Assembly: GCA_017882405.1 (NCBI GenBank)
Contig: JADGPO010000104.1
Span: 12,787-76,786 of the forward strand
DNA: 64,000 nucleotides
Origin: Solirubrobacteraceae bacterium
GTDB lineage: Bacteria; Actinomycetota; Thermoleophilia; Solirubrobacterales; Solirubrobacteraceae
Direction of reading: 5' to 3'
Part shown: piece by piece, positions 33,958 to 40,721 of the stretch
How positions within the stretch are numbered: position 1 is the stretch's first letter
Layout: each line of letters opens with the position of its first letter
Made by a program: the position numbers and the translations under genes
The notes under the pieces: model-generated
Told to the model about the DNA's origin: nothing
Seen by the model: only the letters and a program-made list of their open reading frames with translations
Databases searched by the model: none

Positions 33958-34435
33958 GGTACGCCGAGTGCCGAACGAGCCGCAGAAGGTGTTCGCGATC
34001 GACGCCGAGTATTTGTCAGGCAAGCGGATGGCGTACCAAGAGTCCCTGTCGGAGATCGACGACGTCGATCTGGATGCGGCGACACCGGGCGATGACATCA
34101 ACTGGCTGGAGGACGTCACGCTGTTGCAGGAGGACGGCGTCCCCGCGGTGTTCGACCGGTACTCCAACTCGTTCATCAAGATCTACTTCGAGATCCCCGC
34201 CGGCCGGGAGGACGAGGTCGCGCGCAAGGTGCTGATCAAGCACCTGCAGAGCGGCAACTCCTACGGGATCCAGCTCAAGAGCCTGTACTGCAAGTTCCCG
34301 CAGCCCGAGCTGGGGCCGTGGGTGGCCGACTCCAAGATGGTCGGCACCGACTACAAGCCGACGGTGCTGCAGGGCTTCGAGCCGCTGGAGGAGCGCCCGG
34401 CGCCGGAGCAGCCGGAGGCGCTCAGCGAAGGCTGA
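33950..34435 (+). CDS. Unknown fifth protein of the glnT-glx operon
   Basis: A 161-residue soluble, acidic protein that I do not recognise. It begins MTEVRRVPNEPQKVFAIDAEYLSGKRMAYQ. It has an acidic stretch (EIDDVDLDAATPGDDINWLEDVTLL), a central beta-like part (RYSNSFIKIYFEIPAGREDEVARKVLIKHLQSGNSYGIQLKSLYCKF), and a Pro/Glu-rich tail. No signal peptide, metal motif or membrane helix is visible. The eight-base overlap with glxD shows it belongs to the same operon and suggests a partner, assembly factor or regulator of the synthase complex. Confidence 0.7.
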   Translation: MTEVRRVPNEPQKVFAIDAEYLSGKRMAYQESLSEIDDVDLDAATPGDDINWLEDVTLLQEDGVPAVFDRYSNSFIKIYFEIPAGREDEVARKVLIKHLQSGNSYGIQLKSLYCKFPQPELGPWVADSKMVGTDYKPTVLQGFEPLEERPAPEQPEALSEG

Positions 34436-34439
34436 GCGC
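34418..34439 (+). terminator. Terminator-like hairpin at the end of the glnT-glx operon
   Basis: GCGCTCAGC, loop GAAG, then GCTGAGCGC make a perfect nine-base stem that includes the stop codon of the last gene. There is no U-tract, as is common in high-GC actinobacteria, so termination strength is uncertain. Confidence 0.5.
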
Positions 34440-34447
34440 GGGCCCCG

Positions 34448-34585
34448 ATGAAGGCCCCCGTACCGACGCCGGCGACGATCCCGAGGTCGGTTCGGCGCGG
34501 GCCGCCGATCACGCTGACCTGCGAGTTCGGCGAGACGCGGTACCTGCGCTACGGCGAGCGCTGGAAGTGCGAGAAGTGCTCACGC
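34448..34585 (+). pseudogene. Remnant of a small zinc-ribbon protein
   Basis: MKAPVPTPATIPRSVRRG leads into TCEFGETRYLRYGERWKCEKCSR, which looks like the front of a short zinc-ribbon protein. Only three of four expected cysteines are there (C25, C41, C44; F27 stands where a second Cys of CxC would be). After residue 46 the frame runs without a stop into the MFS gene, where the sequence no longer looks like protein of this kind. It is best read as a broken gene whose end was replaced by the MFS promoter region. Confidence 0.4.
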
Positions 34586-34615
34586 TCCAGAGAGGCCGCC
34601 GGCGACCGAAGTCCC

Positions 34616-34644
34616 TTGACATCAAAAGGTTTGGCAGCTAATCT
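34616..34644 (+). promoter_or_regulatory. Consensus sigma-70-type promoter of the MFS-MarR operon
   Basis: TTGACA (34616-34621), a 17-base spacer and TAATCT (34639-34644). Transcription would start near 34651, only about five bases before the ATG at 34656, so the mRNA is probably nearly leaderless. Confidence 0.7.
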
Positions 34645-34647
34645 TTT

Positions 34648-34660
34648 GTCATCAAATGAC
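34648..34660. promoter_or_regulatory. Palindromic operator over the MFS start codon
   Basis: GTCAT-CAA-ATGAC spans the expected transcription start and the MFS ATG. A related ACATCAAAAGG lies in the spacer upstream. The MarR protein encoded two genes on is the natural binder, giving drug-responsive autoregulation; this is inference from arrangement. Confidence 0.55.
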
Positions 34661-36149
34661 TTCGACGGCCTCTTCATCGCAAAACGTCTCGACGCTCGGC
34701 CCGCCCCCGCGGATCGAGCCGCACGTGATGAGGGTGGCGATCGTCGTGGTCCTCGGCGCGATCATGTCGGTGCTGGACACCACGATCGTCAACGTCGCCC
34801 TCCACGATCTCTCCGGCGACCTGCACGCCTCGCTGGGGAGCATCCAGTGGGTGATCACGGGTTACCTGTTGTCGCTGGCGGCGGTGATCCCGGTGACCGG
34901 CTGGGCGGTGCGGCGCTTCAGCGCCCGGCGCCTGTACCTGATCGCCCTGGTGGTCTTCACCGCCGGTTCGGCGCTGTGCGCCCTGGCCGCGTCGAGCGGC
35001 GAGCTGATCGCCTTCCGCGTCCTGCAGGGAATCGGGGGCGGCATGATCACCCCGATCGGCCAGATGATCCTCGTCAAGGCGGCGGGCCCCCGCAACCTCC
35101 CGAAGGTGATGAGCTTCATCGGCGTGCCGATCGTGCTCGCGCCGGTCTTCGGCCCGACGCTCGGCGGTCTGCTGCTGCAGACGGTCGGGTGGCAGTGGAT
35201 CTTCCTGATCAACGCTCCCGTCGGCGCCTTGGCCTTTGCGATGGCATGGCGGCTGCTGCCGCACGACGAAGCCGGCTCCACCCAGGCGGGACGACTTGAC
35301 GTGCTCGGCCTGGTGCTGGCCGCGGCCGGCGTGGTGGGCATCACCTACGGCCTGTCCGAGAGCGAGACGGCGGGAAGCCTGATCGCCTCCTCGGTGCTCG
35401 TGCCGGTGCTCGCCGGCCTCGCGCTCCTGGCCCTGTTCGTGCTGCGCTCGCGGCGAACCAAGTACCCGCTGCTCGATCTCAGCCTGTTCTCCAACCCCGC
35501 CTTCCGCGCCGCCTCCATCGTCACCTTCTGCCTCGGCGCCGCGCTGTTCGGCGCCATGATCCTGATGCCCCTGTACTTCCAGACCGTCCGCGGTCAGGAC
35601 GCCATCTCCACCGGTCTCTTGCTGATCCCCCAGGGCATCGGCGGTGGCCTGGGCATGTTCCTCTCCGGACGGCTGACGACACGGCTCGGCGCCGGGCGAA
35701 CCTCGTTGCTCGGCGGCATGATCCTGGCGATGGCCACGATCCCGTTCATCCTGGTCACGGCCGGCACGCCCTTCCCGGCGATCGGCGCGGCCATGGGGCT
35801 GCGCGGCATCGGGGTGGGGCTGGCGATCATGCCGGCGATGACGGCGGCGTTCTCGGTCCTCTCCCGCGAGCAGGTCAACGACGCCAGTCCGCAGCTGACG
35901 GTCCTGCAGCGGGTGGGTGGATCGCTGGGCACCGCGGTGATCGCGGTCGTGCTCGAGGGGCACATCAAGCAGGCGCACTCGCAGCCGGCGCTGGCCTCCG
36001 GCTTCGGGCACACCTACTGGTGGGTCATGGCAGTCACCCTGGTGGCGCTGCTGCCGACGCTTCTCCTGACACGGATCGAGCGCCGGGCGCGCCAGCAGCA
36101 GGCTCCGGCAGTCCTGCCCGAGGACGCCGCTCTGCTGGAGGCCGCATGA
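34656..36149 (+). CDS. MFS multidrug efflux transporter, DHA2 (EmrB) family
   Basis: A 497-residue protein with about 14 hydrophobic helices. Typical DHA2 motifs are SVLDTTIVNVALHDLSGDLHASLGSIQWVITGYLLSLAAVIPVTGW (motif D1 and the following helix), ARRLYLIALVVFTAGSALCALA (motif A region) and RVLQGIGGGMITPIGQMIL (motif B). It probably exports drugs or toxic compounds by proton antiport. It overlaps the MarR gene at ATGA. Its start is set by the promoter geometry just upstream. Confidence 0.93.
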   Translation: MTSTASSSQNVSTLGPPPRIEPHVMRVAIVVVLGAIMSVLDTTIVNVALHDLSGDLHASLGSIQWVITGYLLSLAAVIPVTGWAVRRFSARRLYLIALVVFTAGSALCALAASSGELIAFRVLQGIGGGMITPIGQMILVKAAGPRNLPKVMSFIGVPIVLAPVFGPTLGGLLLQTVGWQWIFLINAPVGALAFAMAWRLLPHDEAGSTQAGRLDVLGLVLAAAGVVGITYGLSESETAGSLIASSVLVPVLAGLALLALFVLRSRRTKYPLLDLSLFSNPAFRAASIVTFCLGAALFGAMILMPLYFQTVRGQDAISTGLLLIPQGIGGGLGMFLSGRLTTRLGAGRTSLLGGMILAMATIPFILVTAGTPFPAIGAAMGLRGIGVGLAIMPAMTAAFSVLSREQVNDASPQLTVLQRVGGSLGTAVIAVVLEGHIKQAHSQPALASGFGHTYWWVMAVTLVALLPTLLLTRIERRARQQQAPAVLPEDAALLEAA

Positions 36150-36775
36150 GCAGCCGCGACAAGGTCGCGGAGCCCAGTGGCGGCCGGCGGCCGGAGATCG
36201 AAGAGCTGCGCGCGGCCCTGGCGGGGATGTCCGGGGCAGAGCGGCGGTTGCGCGGCCGTGACCACAGCCGCCCCGGTGAGCTGACCTTCGCGCAGATTCG
36301 CGCGCTGGCGGCGCTGGGCCGCGAGCGCGAGATGACGGCGGGACAGCTGGCCCGCAGCGCCGATCTCAACCCGGCCTCGGTGACCGCGATGCTGGACCAC
36401 CTGGAGGAGTCCGGCATCGTGCAGCGCCATCGCAGCACCGAAGACCGGCGGGTGTGCAACGTATCGCTGACCCAGGACGGCTGGGGGTTGCTGCAGCGAA
36501 AGCTCGACGGCTGGCAGTCGCTCTGGGAGCAGAAGCTCGCCGGGGTCTCGGAGCGCGACCTCCGAACCGCCGCGAGGGTTGTGCAGCAGGTCACCGGCCT
36601 ATACGAGGAGACCTGCCAGCGGCTTGACGACGCCGCTGCGAGCCATGGCTCAGCGCCGGCGTTGAAGAGCGAGAACGCCGCCAAGCAGATGACGATCCCG
36701 GGGCGCGCCGCTCCACCCGCCGATCACGAACAGCGTCTGCGCCCTGCTGAACCGCACCGATCTGGTGAGGAATAA
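36146..36775 (+). CDS. MarR-family transcriptional regulator
   Basis: A 209-residue regulator. The winged helix is LTFAQIRALAALGREREMTAGQLARSADLNPASVTAMLDHLEESGIVQRHRSTEDRRVCNVSLTQDG, with the DR wing typical of MarR. The C-terminal 50 residues beyond the dimer helices are hydrophilic and probably disordered. It is co-translated with the MFS exporter (ATGA overlap), the classic efflux pump/repressor pair. It likely binds the palindrome at 34648. Confidence 0.92.
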   Translation: MSSRDKVAEPSGGRRPEIEELRAALAGMSGAERRLRGRDHSRPGELTFAQIRALAALGREREMTAGQLARSADLNPASVTAMLDHLEESGIVQRHRSTEDRRVCNVSLTQDGWGLLQRKLDGWQSLWEQKLAGVSERDLRTAARVVQQVTGLYEETCQRLDDAAASHGSAPALKSENAAKQMTIPGRAAPPADHEQRLRPAEPHRSGEE

Positions 36776-36785
36776 CATGTAGGGC

Positions 36786-37280
36786 GTGTTCAGCTTCCCC
36801 AACCCGGTCAACGACAAGGCGGCGAGAACGGTGGCGGGCGTGGTCCTGGTCACGGTCATAGTGATCCTGCTCACGGGTGCCTACTGGCTGCTGATCCCCC
36901 TCGCCTACGGCTTCTGGGCGCGTGTGCTCACCGGCCCGACGCTCAGCCCGCTGGCCTGGACGGCGATGAACGTGATCGCGCCGCGCCTCGGCGACCCGCA
37001 TCCCGTCCCCGGACCGCCCAAGCGCTTCGCGCAGGCGATGGGGGCGGTGATGTCGACCGCCGCGCTGATCCTCGGCCTGGTGCTCGGCGACCACACCGCC
37101 GCCGACGTGGTGCTGATCTGCTTCCTGCCGGCCGCCGGCCTGGAGTCGATCTTCGGCTACTGCCTGGGCTGCAAGGCGTTCGCGCTGCTGATGCGGATCG
37201 GGCTGGTGCCCGAGTCGGTGTGCGCCGAGTGCGCCGACATCCGCCCGCGGCTGGCAGCCGCCGCCAGCACCCAGCGCTGA
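36786..37280 (+). CDS. DUF4395 membrane protein
   Basis: A 164-residue membrane protein with about four helices, matching the DUF4395 pattern. It starts NPVNDKAARTVAGVVLVTVIVILLTG, includes GPPKRFAQAMGAVMSTAALILGLVLGDHTAADVVLICFLPAAGLESIFGYCLGCKAFALLMRIGLV, and ends with paired cysteines (CAEC). The GYCLGCK motif is a hallmark of the family, whose members often sit near thiol-redox genes; the function is unknown. GTG start, ten bases after the MarR stop. Confidence 0.8.
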   Translation: MFSFPNPVNDKAARTVAGVVLVTVIVILLTGAYWLLIPLAYGFWARVLTGPTLSPLAWTAMNVIAPRLGDPHPVPGPPKRFAQAMGAVMSTAALILGLVLGDHTAADVVLICFLPAAGLESIFGYCLGCKAFALLMRIGLVPESVCAECADIRPRLAAAASTQR

Positions 37281-37283
37281 GGG

Positions 37284-37315
37284 GCGGCGCCGTCACGCCC
37301 GGAGGCGGGCGCCGC
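37284..37315 (+). terminator. Terminator-like hairpin after the DUF4395 gene
   Basis: GCGGCGCC and GGCGCCGC are perfect eight-base arms around a 16-base loop, starting four bases after the DUF4395 stop and running straight into the tandem operator sites. A short run of T residues follows. Confidence 0.5.
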
Positions 37316-37357
37316 TTGTACAAATTGGGTCAATGAGCTTTGCACAAGTTTGTCCAC
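37316..37357. promoter_or_regulatory. Two tandem copies of the 18-bp operator-like motif
   Basis: TTGTACAAATTGGGTCAA (37316-37333) and TTGCACAAGTTTGTCCAC (37340-37357) match 15 and 14 of 18 positions of TTGTACAAATTTGTACAA. The centres are 24 bases apart. They lie upstream of the small gene pair at 37416, and the first is nearly the best in the window. Confidence 0.5.
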
Positions 37358-37415
37358 GTGGAGCCGCATCTGGCACCGATTCCCTCCAACGGGAGAGTGG
37401 GTCTATCTTGGAGGA

Positions 37416-37610
37416 GTGGTCAACACCGCGCGACCGACCGGCGATCCGCCACTCGCGGCGCCGATCGTGCCGTCCACGCCCCGGCCGGTCGTGCTGGCGA
37501 CGCTGTCGGTGCGGGTCGATCCTCGCGCCGAGCGGATGGCGATCGAGAGCGCGGCGCAGACCCGAGCCCCGCTGATCCTGGCCAACATGTGGATCGTGGG
37601 CGACAGCTGA
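37416..37610 (+). CDS. Small protein resembling half a universal stress protein
   Basis: About 64 residues from the GTG at 37416 (the ribosome-binding site GGAGGA is very close, so the start is uncertain). The segment VVLATLSVRVDPRAERMAIESAAQTRAPLILANMWIV resembles the first beta-alpha-beta unit of UspA-type proteins but lacks the nucleotide-binding half. It ends TGATG into the next small gene. Tandem operator-like sites lie 60-100 bases upstream, hinting at co-regulation with the amine genes. Confidence 0.5.
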   Translation: MVNTARPTGDPPLAAPIVPSTPRPVVLATLSVRVDPRAERMAIESAAQTRAPLILANMWIVGDS

Positions 37611-37813
37611 TGTCCCCGCTGCAAATCCATCGGGCCAGGCTGCTGGGACAGGCCGTGCTCTGGCTGGCCCTGGGCGTCGCCCTCGGCCTGGCCTTCGGGA
37701 ACTCGCTGATCGGGGCGGCGGAATGGGTGGTCGTGGCGGTCATCGTCGGGCTGGTCGTGCGCCGGCACCGGGAGATCGCCGCGTGGGTCAGGACTCGGCG
37801 GCGCGGTCGCTGA
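37610..37813 (+). CDS. Small membrane protein
   Basis: A 67-residue protein with two adjoining hydrophobic stretches (about 12-32 and 36-50), a loop containing a Glu, and a very basic tail (RRHREIAAWVRTRRRGR). It is probably an inner-membrane hairpin with both ends inside. Translation overlaps the stop of the preceding small gene (TGATG). Its 3' end overlaps the convergent flavin reductase by 26 bases. No family recognised. Confidence 0.5.
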   Translation: MSPLQIHRARLLGQAVLWLALGVALGLAFGNSLIGAAEWVVVAVIVGLVVRRHREIAAWVRTRRRGR

Positions 37814-38459
37814 CGTCGCGCAGCGTGCCGAAGCGTCCCGTGTAGAACAGCAGCGGCTCGCCGTCACGGTGGCTGAGGTGCTGGACCTCGCCGATCCACA
37901 GCACGTGGTCGCCGGCGGGGTGCACGTCGACCACCCGACAGCCGACATGGGCGAGCGCGCCCTTGAGGTGCGGCAGCTCGTCGTGCCAGACGAACTCCGG
38001 CTGCACCGGCGATGCCCGCTGGCCGGCGAAGTGGGCGGCGAAGTGCTCCTGATCGGAGGCCAGCACGCTGACGCCGTAGTGGCCCGTACGGGGGAGCATC
38101 TCGCTCATCCGGCAGCGCCCCAGCGAGACCAGCACCAGCGGCGGGCGCAGCGACACCGAGAGGAAGGCGTTGGCCGTCATCCCGTGGATCATGTCCCGCT
38201 GGGTGGTGGTGACGACGGTCACGCCGGTGGCGAAGCGGCCCATCACCTGACGCAACTCTCGGGCCGCCGCCTCGGCGGCGGCGGACTTCGGGGTCAGCTT
38301 GGCGACCCCCGTCGGCGCCTCGATCGCGGTCCGGGGCGGTGACGGCGGGCGCGATGACGTCGAGGAACGAAACGGGGGCATCATCCCGGTGCTCTGCACC
38401 GGCGTGGCGACCTTGGCCACTCGGGTGAGGCGAGCGATGCCCTCGCGGTGCTCAGTCAC
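37788..38459 (-). CDS. Flavin reductase (HpaC/RutF family)
   Basis: A 223-residue protein. Residues about 70-215 form the flavin-reductase split barrel: ELRQVMGRFATGVTVVTTTQRDMIHGMTANAFLSVSLRPPLVLVSLG, then GHYGVSVLASDQEHFAAHFAG and DHVLWIGEVQHLSHRDGEPLLFYTGRFG. The first 70 residues are Ser/Pro-rich and probably disordered. Such enzymes reduce free FMN or FAD with NAD(P)H for a separate oxygenase. Here the obvious client is the acyl-CoA-dehydrogenase-fold protein two genes upstream. The GTG overlaps the stop of the DUF1989-GcvT gene (GTGA). Confidence 0.88.
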   Translation of the reverse strand: MTEHREGIARLTRVAKVATPVQSTGMMPPFRSSTSSRPPSPPRTAIEAPTGVAKLTPKSAAAEAAARELRQVMGRFATGVTVVTTTQRDMIHGMTANAFLSVSLRPPLVLVSLGRCRMSEMLPRTGHYGVSVLASDQEHFAAHFAGQRASPVQPEFVWHDELPHLKGALAHVGCRVVDVHPAGDHVLWIGEVQHLSHRDGEPLLFYTGRFGTLRDVSDRAAES

Positions 38460-40720
38460 GACCGCGGGCGCTTCTTCTCCGGGTCATAGAAGGGGAAGCG
38501 TACGACCTTGGCGCCGATCCGCTTCTGCAGGCCGTCGAGCTTTCCGACCTCCACGGCGGTGTCGAGCTCCGCGTACTGCACGTTCATACGGCACAGGGCG
38601 ATGTTCTTGCGCAGCGTGGGGCTCCGCGTCCCGCTGGTGACGACGCCCACCCGGCGACGGTCGACGTAGACCTCGTCGCCGTGGCCGGCGGTCTCGTTGC
38701 CCTCCAGCTCGAGCCCGACCAGCCGGCGCTGCGGGTGCTCGGAGCGCTCCAGCAGGGCGTCGCGCCCGACGAAGTCCTCGCCGTCGAGCGCCACCGCGAA
38801 GCTGATGCCCGCCTCGAAGGGGTCGACCTGGTCGTCGAACTCGTAGCCGGCGAAGATCAGGCCGGACTCGATCCGCAGCATGTCGAGCGCCTCCAGCCCC
38901 AGGGGCAACATGCCGCGGGGCTCCCCGGCCCGCGCCACGGCGTCCCACACCGCCTCGCCGTCGGAGGGGTGGCAGAAGATCTCATAGCCCAGCTCGCCGG
39001 TGTAGCCGGTCCGCGAGACGATGATCGGCGTCCCGTCGTGCCCGCCGATCCGCCCGATCAAGAAGCGGAACCACTTCAGCTCCTCCAATGACGGCTGGGC
39101 GGGCGGCGTCCACACGAACTCGGCCAGCGCCTCACGACTCAGAGGACCCTGGACGGCGATGTTGTGCAGCTGATCGGTGGTGGGCTTGATCCACACCTTG
39201 AGCCCGAGGCGGTCGGCGAGCTCGCGCATCCAGATGCCGTCGTACTCGTCACCGCCGACGAAGCGGAAGTTGTCGTCGCCGAGCCGGAACACGGTGGCGT
39301 CGTCGATCATCCCGCCGGTCTCGTTGCACAGCGCGGTGTAGACGACCTGCCCGCAGCTGAGCTTGCGGATGTTGCGCGTCACCAGGTTCTGCATCAGCGT
39401 CTCGGCATCGGGGCCGAGCACCTCCCACTTGCGCAGTGGGGACAAATCCATAACGGCCAACCGTTCGCGGCAGGCCCAGTACTCGGCGATCGCGCCCTCA
39501 TTGTCGAAGCAGTGCGGCAGCCAGTAGCCGCGGTACTCGACGAAGCTCTTGGTCAGGGTGCAAGTGCGCGGGTGAAACGCGGTCTCGCGCGTCAGCACCG
39601 GCTCGGCGTCGGCGGTCACGCGCCGAGCGATGGCCATCGAGAAGCGGTTCTGCGGCGAATAGACGCGGACGTGGACATCCGTCACCTCCCAGGCGTTCGA
39701 AGGGTCGATGTCGTCGGGGCAGGCCGACGACGCACACACCAGGTCGTCGATCGCGCGCAGCATCACGTAGTCGCCCGGCCGCGACCACGGCTCGTCGGAG
39801 ATCAGCTGCATGCTGGAATCAAACGCGGTGTTGTAGAAGAAGTTCAGCGCCTCCCAGCCCTTGCGGGGCGCGATCTCGAACTCCCGCAGCGCGGCGTTGA
39901 AGTTGTCGGTGCAGTTGACGTGGCCGGGGTACCCGAGGTCCTCGTAGTACTTGGCCTGACAGGCGAGCGCGAACGTGTCATGGCGGCCCACGGTGTCCTG
40001 CACCACCTCCACCAGGGGGTCCATGTCGAGGTCGTAGAACTTTCCGTGCAGGCCGGGCTGCGGATAGGCGTTGCCCATCAGCGTTCGCGTGACGACGCCG
40101 TCCAGACCGCGTTCGATGCCGGCGTCCAGCTTGGCCCGATGAAAGGCGAGGAAGTCAGAGCACTGCTTGCCGCGCACGTCGATGATCTGGATGTACTCGC
40201 CCGCGCGGACCTCGTAGCTGAGCGCCGAGGCGCAGTCGACGCGGAAGTCCAGTCGCGGCTCGGCCAGCGGCGGCGGCAGCTCCACTTCGCTGGCGGGGCG
40301 CGGGGTGGCGCGCCGCACCTGGAGCTGGAGCTCGGTCGCCGGGGCATCACCGTCGATCACCCGCCCGCCGGGCGCGGCCACCGCCACGGTGGTATCGCCG
40401 ACGGCCGTGAACTCCAGCCGGCTGCCCGCCGCGGAATGCGGGCCGAACAGCCGCGCGCACCGCGCCTGCGCCGGGTTGAGACCGGGGACGCCGAGTGCGC
40501 CGGAGCGCAGGACGGTCGCGTCGGCATCCGGTGCGGGGTGGGTGGGTCCGAATCCTGCGCCCAGCGTGGTCAGCTCCGCGACCTGGCCACCGTGGCGGTC
40601 GACGATGGCCAGCTGGTCGTCGCCGCCCAATTGCAGCACGGTCGCGCCTCCGGCCCGGACCGGGTAGGTCTCGAGCGCCCGGTCGACGACGAGCAGGCCC
40701 GGGGCGGTGAGCGTGGCCAT
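38456..40720 (-). CDS. tdm: DUF1989-GcvT fusion, trimethylamine N-oxide demethylase-like
   Basis: A 754-residue two-part protein. The N-terminal half (to about 370) is DUF1989-like, a metal-binding domain: DVRGKQCSDF (about 181-190), GHVNCTDNFNAAL (C270) and LVCASSACPDD (C329, C334) are candidate zinc/iron ligands. The C-terminal half (about 385-750) is a GcvT-type tetrahydrofolate domain (VMDLSPLRKWEVLGPDAETLMQNLVTRNI, SRTGYTGELGYEIF, PLGLEALDMLRIESGL). This architecture and length match Tdm, which splits trimethylamine N-oxide into dimethylamine and formaldehyde or methylene-THF. The true substrate may differ. The ATG is one base after the upstream flavoprotein stop. Confidence 0.8.
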   Translation of the reverse strand: MATLTAPGLLVVDRALETYPVRAGGATVLQLGGDDQLAIVDRHGGQVAELTTLGAGFGPTHPAPDADATVLRSGALGVPGLNPAQARCARLFGPHSAAGSRLEFTAVGDTTVAVAAPGGRVIDGDAPATELQLQVRRATPRPASEVELPPPLAEPRLDFRVDCASALSYEVRAGEYIQIIDVRGKQCSDFLAFHRAKLDAGIERGLDGVVTRTLMGNAYPQPGLHGKFYDLDMDPLVEVVQDTVGRHDTFALACQAKYYEDLGYPGHVNCTDNFNAALREFEIAPRKGWEALNFFYNTAFDSSMQLISDEPWSRPGDYVMLRAIDDLVCASSACPDDIDPSNAWEVTDVHVRVYSPQNRFSMAIARRVTADAEPVLTRETAFHPRTCTLTKSFVEYRGYWLPHCFDNEGAIAEYWACRERLAVMDLSPLRKWEVLGPDAETLMQNLVTRNIRKLSCGQVVYTALCNETGGMIDDATVFRLGDDNFRFVGGDEYDGIWMRELADRLGLKVWIKPTTDQLHNIAVQGPLSREALAEFVWTPPAQPSLEELKWFRFLIGRIGGHDGTPIIVSRTGYTGELGYEIFCHPSDGEAVWDAVARAGEPRGMLPLGLEALDMLRIESGLIFAGYEFDDQVDPFEAGISFAVALDGEDFVGRDALLERSEHPQRRLVGLELEGNETAGHGDEVYVDRRRVGVVTSGTRSPTLRKNIALCRMNVQYAELDTAVEVGKLDGLQKRIGAKVVRFPFYDPEKKRPRS

Positions 40721-40721
40721 G

